A DNA stretch of 64,000 nt, from the NCBI RefSeq assembly GCF_018966525.1, contig NZ_CP076607.1, positions 1,488,001 through 1,552,000 of the forward strand, in the 5' to 3' direction. The notes beneath the pieces were generated by a model, which worked only from the letters and a program-made list of their open reading frames with translations, was not told the DNA's origin and made no database searches. This stretch comes from Paenibacillus sophorae. GTDB taxonomy: Bacteria; Bacillota; Bacilli; Paenibacillales; Paenibacillaceae. The position numbers and the translations under genes were made by a program. Below are positions 8,595 through 15,920 of this stretch, piece after piece. Every line of letters begins with the position of its first letter. Within the stretch, counting starts at the first letter, position 1.

Positions 8595-8651
8595 ATGGCA
8601 TATCAGAATATAAATGGCGTGCTTGTCAGGGGCCAACCCGACGCAGGTGCC
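8595..8651 (+). pseudogene. Probable 5' remnant of an RtcB-family RNA ligase gene
   Basis: After the RlaP gene an AGGAG site leads to an ATG and the peptide MAYQNINGVLVRGQPDAGA. This resembles the amino terminus of bacterial RtcB paralogues (pattern: aromatic/hydrophobic, NG, V-W-G-x-P-D-x-GA-L). The likeness ends at about 8650, where the sequence becomes the terminator of the convergent flavoprotein gene. The longer open frame beyond it is a shadow of that gene. I read this as a deletion that removed nearly all of rtcB. The match is from memory of the family and is short, so confidence is moderate. Confidence 0.45.
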
Positions 8652-8654
8652 TCC

Positions 8655-8698
8655 CCCAAAAAACAAACAACCGCTTGGACCACAAGGCCCAAGCGGTT
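8655..8698 (-). terminator. Rho-independent terminator of the flavoprotein gene
   Basis: Perfect 10-base arms (AACCGCTTGG / CCAAGCGGTT) flank a 10-base loop. On the minus strand they are followed by TTGTTTGTTTTTT. It lies 20 bases beyond the stop of the minus-strand gene. Confidence 0.9.
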
Positions 8699-8717
8699 AT
8701 TGTTTACTCAGCGTATC

Positions 8718-10262
8718 TTATTGTGCTTTTACGAATTCAGCAGCTTTAATACCTGCTTGGCGGCCGAAAATAATGATTTCTGCTACGGAGTTGCCGCCGA
8801 TCCGGTTTTGGCCGTGCAAGCCGCCGGTCACTTCGCCTGCTGCGAAAAGGCCCGGAATCGGTTTGCCTTCTTTGTTCAACACTTCGGTGTTCGTGTTGAT
8901 CTTCACGCCGCCCATGGTGTAGTGGATCCCTGGGCCGATCTTAATCGCGTAGTATGGCGCTGCGGACAAGTCGTTGTCCATTCCTGTAGTTCTGCCGAAT
9001 TCGGCATCCTTTTTATTTTTCACACTGTTGTTCCATGTATCCAGTGTCGTTTTTAGCTGATCCGCCGGAACACCGATTTCTTTGGCCAGCGCCTCGATGG
9101 TGTCGGCTGTTTTCACAAAGCCCATTTTTTCATATTGTTGAATCGCTTTGGCGCGGGATTTTACGCCGGAATCAAACACCAGATAAGCGGATTTGTCGGC
9201 AAGGGCATTGATTGCAGCGGTGACATTGTCGCGGGTATCCAGCTCGTTTACGAAACGCTTGCCGTCTTGGGCAACGAGGATGGCGCCTTCGCCGCGAACC
9301 GCTTCCCCGATGAGATAGGATTTTTCCTGCTGCACGGTCGGGTGAACTTGGATTTGATCCATATCCACAGTTGTACCGCCAACGCTGAGAATCATCTTAA
9401 TGCCGTCGCCGGTGCTGCCTGCTTGGTTAGTGGTCACATATCCTTTGAGATCCGGTCTGACTTCTTCAATCATTTCCTTGTTGGCCCCGAAACCGCCGGT
9501 TGTCACAACGACAGCATTTGAAGCAATCGTTTTTTCGTCTGTTTGGTTGAAGAGGACTTTGACGCCGTTAATTTTGCCGTCTGCTTGCGTAAGCTCCTTC
9601 ACGTCGGCGTTAACAAACAGCGGAATCCCTTGTTCTCTTACATTCTTCACCAAACCTTTGACCAGGTACTGTCCGATCGCGGAGCCGTCTTCAGGACGGT
9701 GTGTGCGCTTTTCGTTCATTCCGCCTGTAATCGTGATATTGTTCAATTTAATACCGATGGAATCCAGCCAATCGATAGCACTTGCAGAATTGTCAACGAA
9801 GAAACGAAGCATCTCTTTGTCGTTGGTGCCATGACCGCCTTTTAATGTCTCTTCATAAAATAAATCATTGCTGTCTTGAATGCCTTGCTCTTTTTGGAAT
9901 TTCGTTTCAGAAGCGTTCATCCCCGAAGAGGATTTGGTTGTATTCCCGCCGGCAACCGGCATTTTTTCAAAAATAACCGGGTTCATGCCATTGGCTTTTG
10001 CCTCAAGTGCGGTAGACATACCAGCACCGCCTGCACCGACAATGATGATGTCGTATTTATCTTTCAGTTGATCGATCGGCGTATATTCGGTTGTGGACGC
10101 TCCCGAAGTTGCTTCCGCAGTTGCTCCTGCTGTTGGTCCCGCAGTTGCTCCAGCAGCTTCTTTGTTCTCCGTGTTGTTGCTCACGTTCCCGCCGCCGCAT
10201 CCCGCGATAACGAGCAGGACCGAGAGAACGAGAATAAGAGCCGGTAATACTTTCTTTTTCAT
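8718..10262 (-). CDS. Secreted fumarate-reductase-like flavolipoprotein
   Basis: This 514-residue FAD enzyme belongs to the flavocytochrome c / fumarate reductase / urocanate reductase family. A lipoprotein signal (LLVIAGC, Cys22) and a Gly/Ala/Thr-rich linker precede the FAD-binding motif VGAGGAG near residue 78. Other family marks follow: GGNTTKSSSGMNAS, HPTVQ, AVRGEGAILV, and the C-terminal GLFAAGEVTGGLHGQNRIGG. No FMN-binding (flavinylated) domain or haem motif is present, so electrons must come from a partner not encoded next to it. It probably acts on the outer face of the membrane, reducing fumarate or a similar unsaturated acid. A Rex operator on its promoter indicates induction when NADH builds up. 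It is a single-gene transcript. Confidence 0.88.
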   Translation of the reverse strand: MKKKVLPALILVLSVLLVIAGCGGGNVSNNTENKEAAGATAGPTAGATAEATSGASTTEYTPIDQLKDKYDIIIVGAGGAGMSTALEAKANGMNPVIFEKMPVAGGNTTKSSSGMNASETKFQKEQGIQDSNDLFYEETLKGGHGTNDKEMLRFFVDNSASAIDWLDSIGIKLNNITITGGMNEKRTHRPEDGSAIGQYLVKGLVKNVREQGIPLFVNADVKELTQADGKINGVKVLFNQTDEKTIASNAVVVTTGGFGANKEMIEEVRPDLKGYVTTNQAGSTGDGIKMILSVGGTTVDMDQIQVHPTVQQEKSYLIGEAVRGEGAILVAQDGKRFVNELDTRDNVTAAINALADKSAYLVFDSGVKSRAKAIQQYEKMGFVKTADTIEALAKEIGVPADQLKTTLDTWNNSVKNKKDAEFGRTTGMDNDLSAAPYYAIKIGPGIHYTMGGVKINTNTEVLNKEGKPIPGLFAAGEVTGGLHGQNRIGGNSVAEIIIFGRQAGIKAAEFVKAQ

Positions 10263-10449
10263 TGTTTTAACCCCCAGTTTTAAATCTCTTTATTCAGATG
10301 AAAGAAAGAACCAAACAAAAAAGGAGGGGGTAACGGACGAAATTGGAAGTGAAGCAGCGCCAGCGTGGCCTTAATTCTCTGGACTTCAAATCTTATTTCG
10401 CGGTAACGTCCCCGATCTCCATCGTTATCCTCTTTAGTTCATCATATTA

Positions 10450-10490
10450 AGTATACCATCAACCTTAATTAATTGTGAAGTATTTCACAA
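10450..10490 (-). promoter_or_regulatory. Rex operator overlapping the promoter of the flavolipoprotein gene
   Basis: TTGTGAA-GTAT-TTCACAA at 10473-10490 exactly matches the consensus of the NADH-sensing repressor Rex, and the dyad extends to 9-base arms. On the minus strand the half TTCACA serves as -35 and TATACT (10455-10450) as -10, 18 bases apart. Rex binding would therefore block polymerase directly. The transcript would have a leader of about 180 bases containing a small hairpin (GGATAACG with CGTTACC); no known riboswitch was recognised in it. Confidence 0.85.
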
Positions 10491-10656
10491 TTATGTTGAA
10501 GTATGTCCTTGATAATGTCACAGTACAAATTTCAATGCAGCGTGAACCTGAACTGTTATGATGGATGATACTTCAAACTTAACTTCTGGCAACATTCATA
10601 TACATGATGACTTCTGGTTAGGTATGATAGGAATTAATTCAAATCAGAGAGGGGTT

Positions 10657-11070
10657 ATGGGTATGAATATAGAGAACAATGAATTTGATTCGGAATTTTG
10701 TAATGTAAAATATGTGTCGGAAGACAATTTAGTATTTCTTACATGGAAAAAATTTTGCTGCTATGATGACTATAGAACCCCAACATCATTCGCTTTGGAA
10801 TTGCTTAAGAAATATCCGGGCAGTAATTTTGTTGTAGATGCGAGAAACGGATTTGAAGATGAACCTGAAGATGTAGAATGGGGATTTTCTGTACTGCTTC
10901 CGGCTATGTCAAATACAGATTGCAAATATGTTGCATTCATCATGAATGAAGTGAACGAAATAGAAGAAGAGATGGATATGTGGACGAAAGAATTCATGAA
11001 GTATTTTACGGTGAAGAGAGTTAAAAGTTATGAAGATGCGGTCAAGTTTGGCTTGAACGCCAGTAAATAG
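10657..11070 (+). CDS. Small acidic protein of unknown function (possibly SpoIIAA/STAS-like)
   Basis: This 137-residue protein starts MGMNIENNEF behind GAGAGGGG; an upstream ATG in the same frame at 10558 lacks a good site. It is acidic, with an alternating strand/helix pattern (VKYVSEDNLVFLTWKKF ... NFVVDARNGF ... CKYVAFIMNE ... EDAVKFGL). This could fit a SpoIIAA/STAS-like fold, but I do not recognise the family. There is no signal peptide or membrane segment. Base composition is clearly more AT-rich than the neighbouring genes, hinting at separate origin. It stands alone between the Rex-controlled gene and a convergent operon. Confidence 0.65.
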   Translation: MGMNIENNEFDSEFCNVKYVSEDNLVFLTWKKFCCYDDYRTPTSFALELLKKYPGSNFVVDARNGFEDEPEDVEWGFSVLLPAMSNTDCKYVAFIMNEVNEIEEEMDMWTKEFMKYFTVKRVKSYEDAVKFGLNASK

Positions 11071-11090
11071 CGATAATTCAAACAAAAAGA

Positions 11091-11121
11091 AGACGCTCGG
11101 AGGCAGATTAGCCTAGCGTCT
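11091..11121. terminator. Hairpin between convergent transcripts
   Basis: AGACGCT and AGCGTCT enclose an inner AGGC/GCCT stem. On the minus strand it is followed by TTCTTTTTGTTTG, so it best serves as a terminator for the operon ending at 11242. It may also stop the plus-strand gene ending at 11070. Confidence 0.6.
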
Positions 11122-11241
11122 GTTTGCGTCGCTTCCGCTCTAAAAGAGCGACCCCTCCGGCGCGAATTGTGGCGGTGGAGAGCAAACCAAGCGGGCAGCG
11201 GCGGGTGACGGAGTCGAAATACCTTAGACATACATCTTTTA

Positions 11242-12306
11242 TCAAGTCAAAATCCGCCCCAGCGTTTCATCGCTGCGAAGCAGGTGCAGTGCCTTCTCCC
11301 GCATCTCCGGCAGATGCAGATAGGTCCGGCGGGACGGCTTGATGGATGGGGCCAAGTCAATCGCCCGTTCGAAATCCTCCCGCTTCATCCCGAGCGTCGC
11401 GACGAAATCGAAGAATCCGGTTTCGCCGAGGAATTTGCGAACCCGCTCCACCCGGTGCTCCTGCACGAGACACATCAGGTAAGCGGCTACGCCCACCTGA
11501 ATCCCGTGAAGCTGCGGGCGCTCCATAATCTGGTCCAGGGCATGGGAAATCAGGTGCTCGCTGCCGCTTGCGGGCGCGCTGCTTCCGGCAATCTCCATGG
11601 CAATCCCGGAAAGCGTAAGGGAATCCACAATCTCTTTAATAAAAAAGAACTCGCGAATATCGGTGTAGGGCATGCGCACAATGCTGTTCACCGATTTTTT
11701 GGCCATCATCACCGCGAAGTCGTTCACGCGGGTGGCGCCAAGCGATTCCTCAAACCGCCAGTCGAAAATCGCCGGGATTTTGGAGAGGATGTCGCCCAGT
11801 CCGCTGTAAAGAAATTGAATAGGCGAATTCCGGACAAGTCCAAGATCGACCAAAATGCCGTAAGGCATCCGGGCGGGAACCGACGTGCGGCGGCCCTGGA
11901 CATAAAGGGAACAGCCGGAACTTGCAAAGCCGTCATGGGCGACCGAAGTCGGCACGCTGATAAACGGCAGACCGTTTAAAAACGCGATATATTTCGCAAT
12001 ATCCAGACCCTTTCCTCCCCCGATACCGACAATGGCTTCTGTACGAGCAGGAAGTGTAAAGGCGATACTGGCAATAGATTCGAGGCTGTTGTCCAGAACA
12101 TCCCGGTTGTCCAGAACTTCAAGCTGCGCTTGCTCCGTCAAGGATTTAATAATTTGCGGCTCACATAAAGGGCGAATGCCTTCGCCAAAGCAGAGCACAA
12201 TGCGCGAGAACCCGGCCTTGCTGAGCAGCTCCCCAAAATGGGAAAGAACCTGGTCCCCAACCTCTAGGAGCACAGGGATTGCTACTTCGTGGGCTTGGCG
12301 CTTCAT
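11242..12306 (-). CDS. Glycerol-1-phosphate dehydrogenase-like protein (AraM/EgsA family)
   Basis: This 354-residue member of the iron-/zinc-containing alcohol dehydrogenase superfamily is closest in pattern to the sn-glycerol-1-phosphate dehydrogenase AraM/EgsA. It shows the NAD(P)-binding loop GIGGGKGLDIAKY, PTSVAHDGFASSG, and metal-ligand regions around GLGDILSKIPAIFDW and SGSEHLISHALD. Known bacterial members make glycerol-1-phosphate from dihydroxyacetone phosphate for ether-type glycerolipids. Its start overlaps the upstream HAD phosphatase stop by four bases, so the two form one unit. The phosphatase partner suggests a pathway ending in a free polyol, but the real substrate is unknown. 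Confidence 0.82.
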   Translation of the reverse strand: MKRQAHEVAIPVLLEVGDQVLSHFGELLSKAGFSRIVLCFGEGIRPLCEPQIIKSLTEQAQLEVLDNRDVLDNSLESIASIAFTLPARTEAIVGIGGGKGLDIAKYIAFLNGLPFISVPTSVAHDGFASSGCSLYVQGRRTSVPARMPYGILVDLGLVRNSPIQFLYSGLGDILSKIPAIFDWRFEESLGATRVNDFAVMMAKKSVNSIVRMPYTDIREFFFIKEIVDSLTLSGIAMEIAGSSAPASGSEHLISHALDQIMERPQLHGIQVGVAAYLMCLVQEHRVERVRKFLGETGFFDFVATLGMKREDFERAIDLAPSIKPSRRTYLHLPEMREKALHLLRSDETLGRILT

Positions 12307-12956
12307 TCAGGCCACCCGTTTTCGTTCAGATAGCCTGAAATGGCATGATAATTTTCAACCGGCACATGACTGACTCCGTCCTGCGTTAGCAGATTGTGCA
12401 GCTCGCCGCGGGCAAAAGCGATGTCGGCCGCTTTGGCCGCTTCAAGGTCCGGTTCGCTGTCGCCGGCAAATAAAACCGTTCGATAGCGCCCCCGGATATC
12501 CTCAAGCACCTTGCGTTTATCCAGCCCGAAAACCTTCGAGAAAAAAGGGTTTGCGGTGTCTGGAACAATCCGCAGCGCGCCGTTCTCGTGTACGGCCGGC
12601 ATGGAAATGACCGTTACATTCGGGATTTCCAGCGCCTGCATAAGCCGCTCGATATACCATGACGTACCCGCGCTTACGATATAAAAATCTCCCCCGCGCG
12701 CTTGAACCTCATGAACAAAATCAATCGCCCCCGGAGTGAGCGGGATTTTACGGATCTCATCCAGTAGCTGCTCTTCGGTAAGATTAAGCTTGCCGAAAAT
12801 ATGGTTAAGGAACTCCACATCAATCTTCTTTGTTTTCTTCCAGTCCTGGTAAAATTGATGTCCCCATTCCGGAAAAAAACGGTCAATCATCAAGTGGTAA
12901 AAATCCCGCTGCGAAAGCGTGCCGTCAAAGTCGGAGAGAAAAGCAAATGGTTTCAT
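12303..12956 (-). CDS. HAD-superfamily phosphatase (MtnX-like)
   Basis: This 217-residue HAD phosphatase has motif I DFDGTLS (SDFDGTLSQRD, residues 8-18), motif II SAGTSWY and the motif IV region FAGDSEPDLEAA. The pattern resembles MtnX / phosphoserine-phosphatase-like subfamily IB. It is the first gene of a two-gene operon with the AraM-like dehydrogenase (4-base overlap). The start follows GGGGGGTCC. The likely substrate is a small sugar or polyol phosphate linked to its partner. No methionine-salvage genes are nearby, so a role as true MtnX is unlikely. Confidence 0.82.
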   Translation of the reverse strand: MKPFAFLSDFDGTLSQRDFYHLMIDRFFPEWGHQFYQDWKKTKKIDVEFLNHIFGKLNLTEEQLLDEIRKIPLTPGAIDFVHEVQARGGDFYIVSAGTSWYIERLMQALEIPNVTVISMPAVHENGALRIVPDTANPFFSKVFGLDKRKVLEDIRGRYRTVLFAGDSEPDLEAAKAADIAFARGELHNLLTQDGVSHVPVENYHAISGYLNENGWPE

Positions 12957-13067
12957 TTTAATGGACCCCCCAGGAATAAAAGTATTTCACAATTTAAGAT
13001 TACCATACTTTTTTTAATTATTTAAAGGAATGTCCATTTCAGAAACAAGGGTAGGGGGCCGGATTAA

Positions 13068-13838
13068 TTATTCCGATATGAAGATTTTTTTCGCAACGGT
13101 TATAGCGTTCAATACTTTGGGGAATCCGGTGTATGGAGAGCATTGCAGCAGTGCTTCAATCACTTCTTGTTTCGTTAGACCTACACGAATTGCAGCATTG
13201 AGATGAACGTGCAGCTGCGGTTCGCATCCGCCTTGAGCGGTCAAGGCTCCTAACGTGACAAGCTGGCGTTGTTTAGAGCTTAGTGCCGAACGGCTGTATA
13301 TTTCACCAAATGCAAATTCGATGATTTGTTCAGCTAACAAGGGAGCGATATCGGCGAGTGAATCAGCAACTGCTTCGCCATGTGCGCCGTCGATTTCTTG
13401 AAGTTTGGCTAAGCCTCTTTCCCGCCGTTCGTCTATATGATTGAGCAGCTCGTCCTCGATGTTTACTTCGATATTTTGTTCGGCAAAAAGCTGTTTCGCA
13501 ACCTGAACAGCATTTAATGCACGGGGAAAGCCGCAAAACGGAATGCAATGGGTAGCAATTTCTATAATTTCGTTCGGGGTGATCCCAACTTTCAGGCCGA
13601 AGTTCATGTGCCATTTAAGTTGATTTGGAGTATCGCCTAATGAGGTCAATGCTGAGATTACGATCGTTTCCCTTTGTTGATAGGTGAGTACAGGACTGCT
13701 GAATACTTGCCCGAAAAATTCAACAATGTATCTGCTGATGTGGGGAGCTGTACCACTTAAACCATTTATAACTCCTTGGATACCTGCTTCATCTGTTTCT
13801 TGAAAAAGCTTTATTCCGTTCTCATATGATGAGTTCAT
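13068..13838 (-). CDS. Carboxymuconolactone decarboxylase family protein, duplicated domain
   Basis: This protein of about 256 residues has two tandem CMD/AhpD-like domains, each with the pattern QRE/QRQ ... V-ALT-LGD/GG ... H-N-GLKVG ... E-I-E/EAL ... PFCGFPRALNAV / SPYTGFPKVLNAI. The start at 13838 (MNSSYENGIK) follows GGAGG with suitable spacing; the frame extends further upstream only inside the MerR gene. The AhpD-type CxxC pair is absent (cysteines occur as HCIPFCGF and QCSPYTGF), so a peroxidase role is not assured. It lies 17 bases after the MerR regulator and is presumably controlled by it. Confidence 0.85.
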   Translation of the reverse strand: MNSSYENGIKLFQETDEAGIQGVINGLSGTAPHISRYIVEFFGQVFSSPVLTYQQRETIVISALTSLGDTPNQLKWHMNFGLKVGITPNEIIEIATHCIPFCGFPRALNAVQVAKQLFAEQNIEVNIEDELLNHIDERRERGLAKLQEIDGAHGEAVADSLADIAPLLAEQIIEFAFGEIYSRSALSSKQRQLVTLGALTAQGGCEPQLHVHLNAAIRVGLTKQEVIEALLQCSPYTGFPKVLNAITVAKKIFISE

Positions 13839-13854
13839 CGCTTTGTTGCCTCCA

Positions 13855-14229
13855 TTATAAATTTTCTGATTCCCATTGACGGTAAATCTCAATTTTTTCG
13901 TTAATAACTTCATAATGCTCTTGAAGCCTCTCAATCTGCTCCGCTAACCTGTTCTTGTGGGCTTCCAGCAGAATCCTCCTTTCTTTGGTTGAAGCGGGTC
14001 CTTGTCTCCGCAGCTCGGCGATCTGCTGCATTTGCCTAATGCTCATTCCTGTGGTGCGAAGCCTTACCAGAAAACGAATCCATGCCAAATCGGCAGCCGA
14101 ATATTGGCGGTGACCGTTCGACCCCCTGGTTATAGAATGGATCAGACCGTTCTTCTCGTAGTAACGCAAGGTATGTGCGGTGATTCCGGTAAGGGTTGAA
14201 ATGTCTTGAATGTTCAAATTTTCTTCCAT
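13855..14229 (-). CDS. MerR-family transcriptional regulator
   Basis: This 124-residue regulator has an N-terminal winged helix typical of MerR (NIQDISTLTGITAHTLRYYE, then GLI ... NGHRQYSAADLAWI) and a C-terminal dimerisation coiled coil (EQIERLQEHYEVINEKIEIY). There is no cysteine-rich metal-binding tail, so it belongs with the YyaN/AdhR-like members that sense electrophiles or unknown ligands. It heads a two-gene unit with the CMD-family gene and is divergent from the eut-like cluster. Confidence 0.9.
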   Translation of the reverse strand: MEENLNIQDISTLTGITAHTLRYYEKNGLIHSITRGSNGHRQYSAADLAWIRFLVRLRTTGMSIRQMQQIAELRRQGPASTKERRILLEAHKNRLAEQIERLQEHYEVINEKIEIYRQWESENL

Positions 14230-14367
14230 AGAGCCATATTACATCTTGGAGTGCGCTCTAAGTCAATAGAACCCTGATCCGGTATTTCCCCATATTTGGC
14301 TGCATAAATTTTACATATGCCTAATCATGATCTCTGAAATCTTTTCTGAAAATTAATTAAAATTTTA

Positions 14368-14420
14368 TTGAATAATACAAATTCCTGTTTTATAATGACG
14401 TCATAGAACTTGTATACAGG
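14368..14420 (+). promoter_or_regulatory. Promoter and GntR-type operator of the eutABC-like operon
   Basis: TTGAAT (14368-14373) and TATAAT (14391-14396) are separated by exactly 17 bases. A box TTGTATACAG at 14410-14419 lies just after the expected transcription start. Its reverse complement, CTGTATACAA, recurs exactly at the promoter of the GntR gene at 18982-18991. GTATAC-type palindromes are typical operators of FadR-subfamily GntR repressors, so repression by the regulator at 19046 is inferred. Confidence 0.75.
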
Positions 14421-14450
14421 TTGGGATTCAAGATGGGGAAGGGGCAATGG

Positions 14451-15896
14451 ATGGATGAGCTTTCGTTTACAAGTGTCGGCATCGACATAGGAACCAGCAC
14501 GACGAAACTGATTGTCAGCAGGCTTCGGCTCGGGCGGGTATCGGGGGCGTTCCATTTACCCCGCTATGAAATTGTAGAACGGGAGCTGCATTATGCAAGT
14601 CCCATTTACTCTACGCCGCTGCTGTCCCAAGATGAAATCGATATGGATGAAGTTGCCCGGATTTTGCGGCGCGAATATGATCACATCGGTTTGAGCTTAT
14701 CGGAGGTGAAGTCGGGAGCCGTCATCATTACTGGAGAAACGGCAACCAAGACGAATGCCCGGCGGGTCGTGCATTACCTGGCGGAGCGTTCCGGGGATTT
14801 CGTCGTAGCTGCCGCCGGAGCGGATCTGGAAGGGCTGCTGGCCGGCAAAGGGTCCGGTGCCGAACAACGATCCAGGGACTTTCCGGGAGTTGTGGCGAAT
14901 GTCGATATCGGGGGCGGTACGGCGAATGTCGCTTATTTTCGGGCAGGGAGAGCGATCGGCACCGTTACCTTCCATGTCGGGGGGCGGTTGATCAGACTCG
15001 ATGAGCAGGGTCACGTTCATTCGGTTTCTCCGCATATGCTGAAATGGCTGCAGGAACGACAGATTCCGCTGGCGGCAGGCAGGAAGACGACGCCGGATCA
15101 GTTCAGAGCGATTGCTTCCGCAATGTGCAGCGAAATGTTGGCATACTTGGCCAAGGAACCTGTTGATCCTTCTTTTCGGCACCTGATCGCCGGATTGCCG
15201 CCCGCCGGACCGTTGCCGGGAATTGACGAACTCATGATTTCCGGCGGGATCAGCACCTTAATGGCAAATCGGGAAGTCCCGGAGTCCATGGATGCTATTT
15301 CCAGGTACGGAGACATTGGACCGCTTCTGGCCTGCTCGCTGCGGCAGCAAGCAGACAAATGGCCGTTCCGGATTGTCACTTCCGATCAAACCGTACGAGC
15401 GACCGTCATCGGAGCCGGTATGCAAAGCGTGGAAATCAGCGGTTCCACCGTACATATCGATCCGTCTGTGCTGCCGCTCCGCAATCTCCCGGTCCTCCAT
15501 CTGGAATACACCGGGATGCCGATTGAGGACTGGAGCCGGGCGGCAGATGAGGCCATGCTTGAGGCCTCCCGGTACGCTCTGCCGGAAGCCGAAGCTCCCT
15601 GCGCCATCGCTTTAAGCGGAGAAGTCATCCATTCGTACGCTGCAATGCAGATGGTTGCCCAGACGCTGCTGGACACGTTTACCGCTCATTTTTCCAGCGC
15701 GAAAATGATGGTCGTCGTCTGCGAGCATGACATGGCCAAAGCGCTGGGCCAGGCTTTATCGATCCGCTGCGGGAAGCGTCTGGGCATCGTATGTATCGAT
15801 CAAATTCGGGTGGAGCGCGGCGACTACATCGATATCGGGGAACCGCTGCCCGGCTTTCTCGTTCCTGTTGTGATTAAGACATTGGCATTTTCATAA
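14451..15896 (+). CDS. eutA: Ethanolamine ammonia-lyase reactivating factor EutA-like
   Basis: This 481-residue ASKHA-fold ATPase has the phosphate-binding loop VGIDIGTSTTKLIVSR near its start, and later VANVDIGGGTANVAYF and GLPPAGPLPGIDELMISGG. EutA exchanges damaged cobalamin on ethanolamine ammonia-lyase for fresh cofactor using ATP. The length matches the family. An ATG at 14451 (MDELSFTSVG) is chosen because GGGAAGGGG precedes it; a TTG at 14421 is in frame but lies at the operator. It is first in the operon, with eutB starting 24 bases after the stop. No microcompartment shell, eutD, eutE or eutG gene is present nearby. Confidence 0.9.
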   Translation: MDELSFTSVGIDIGTSTTKLIVSRLRLGRVSGAFHLPRYEIVERELHYASPIYSTPLLSQDEIDMDEVARILRREYDHIGLSLSEVKSGAVIITGETATKTNARRVVHYLAERSGDFVVAAAGADLEGLLAGKGSGAEQRSRDFPGVVANVDIGGGTANVAYFRAGRAIGTVTFHVGGRLIRLDEQGHVHSVSPHMLKWLQERQIPLAAGRKTTPDQFRAIASAMCSEMLAYLAKEPVDPSFRHLIAGLPPAGPLPGIDELMISGGISTLMANREVPESMDAISRYGDIGPLLACSLRQQADKWPFRIVTSDQTVRATVIGAGMQSVEISGSTVHIDPSVLPLRNLPVLHLEYTGMPIEDWSRAADEAMLEASRYALPEAEAPCAIALSGEVIHSYAAMQMVAQTLLDTFTAHFSSAKMMVVVCEHDMAKALGQALSIRCGKRLGIVCIDQIRVERGDYIDIGEPLPGFLVPVVIKTLAFS

Positions 15897-15920
15897 CCGA
15901 TGGGGAAAGGAGGTGACCGG

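Noticed and set aside
8652..9056. Continuation of the plus-strand frame after the RtcB-like peptide
   Set aside because: It overlaps the flavoprotein gene and its terminator on the opposite strand and resembles nothing.
12978..12996. Second Rex-like site (GTATTTCACAATT) upstream of the HAD phosphatase gene
   Set aside because: Only one half-site matches; the other half is degenerate and may just be promoter sequence.
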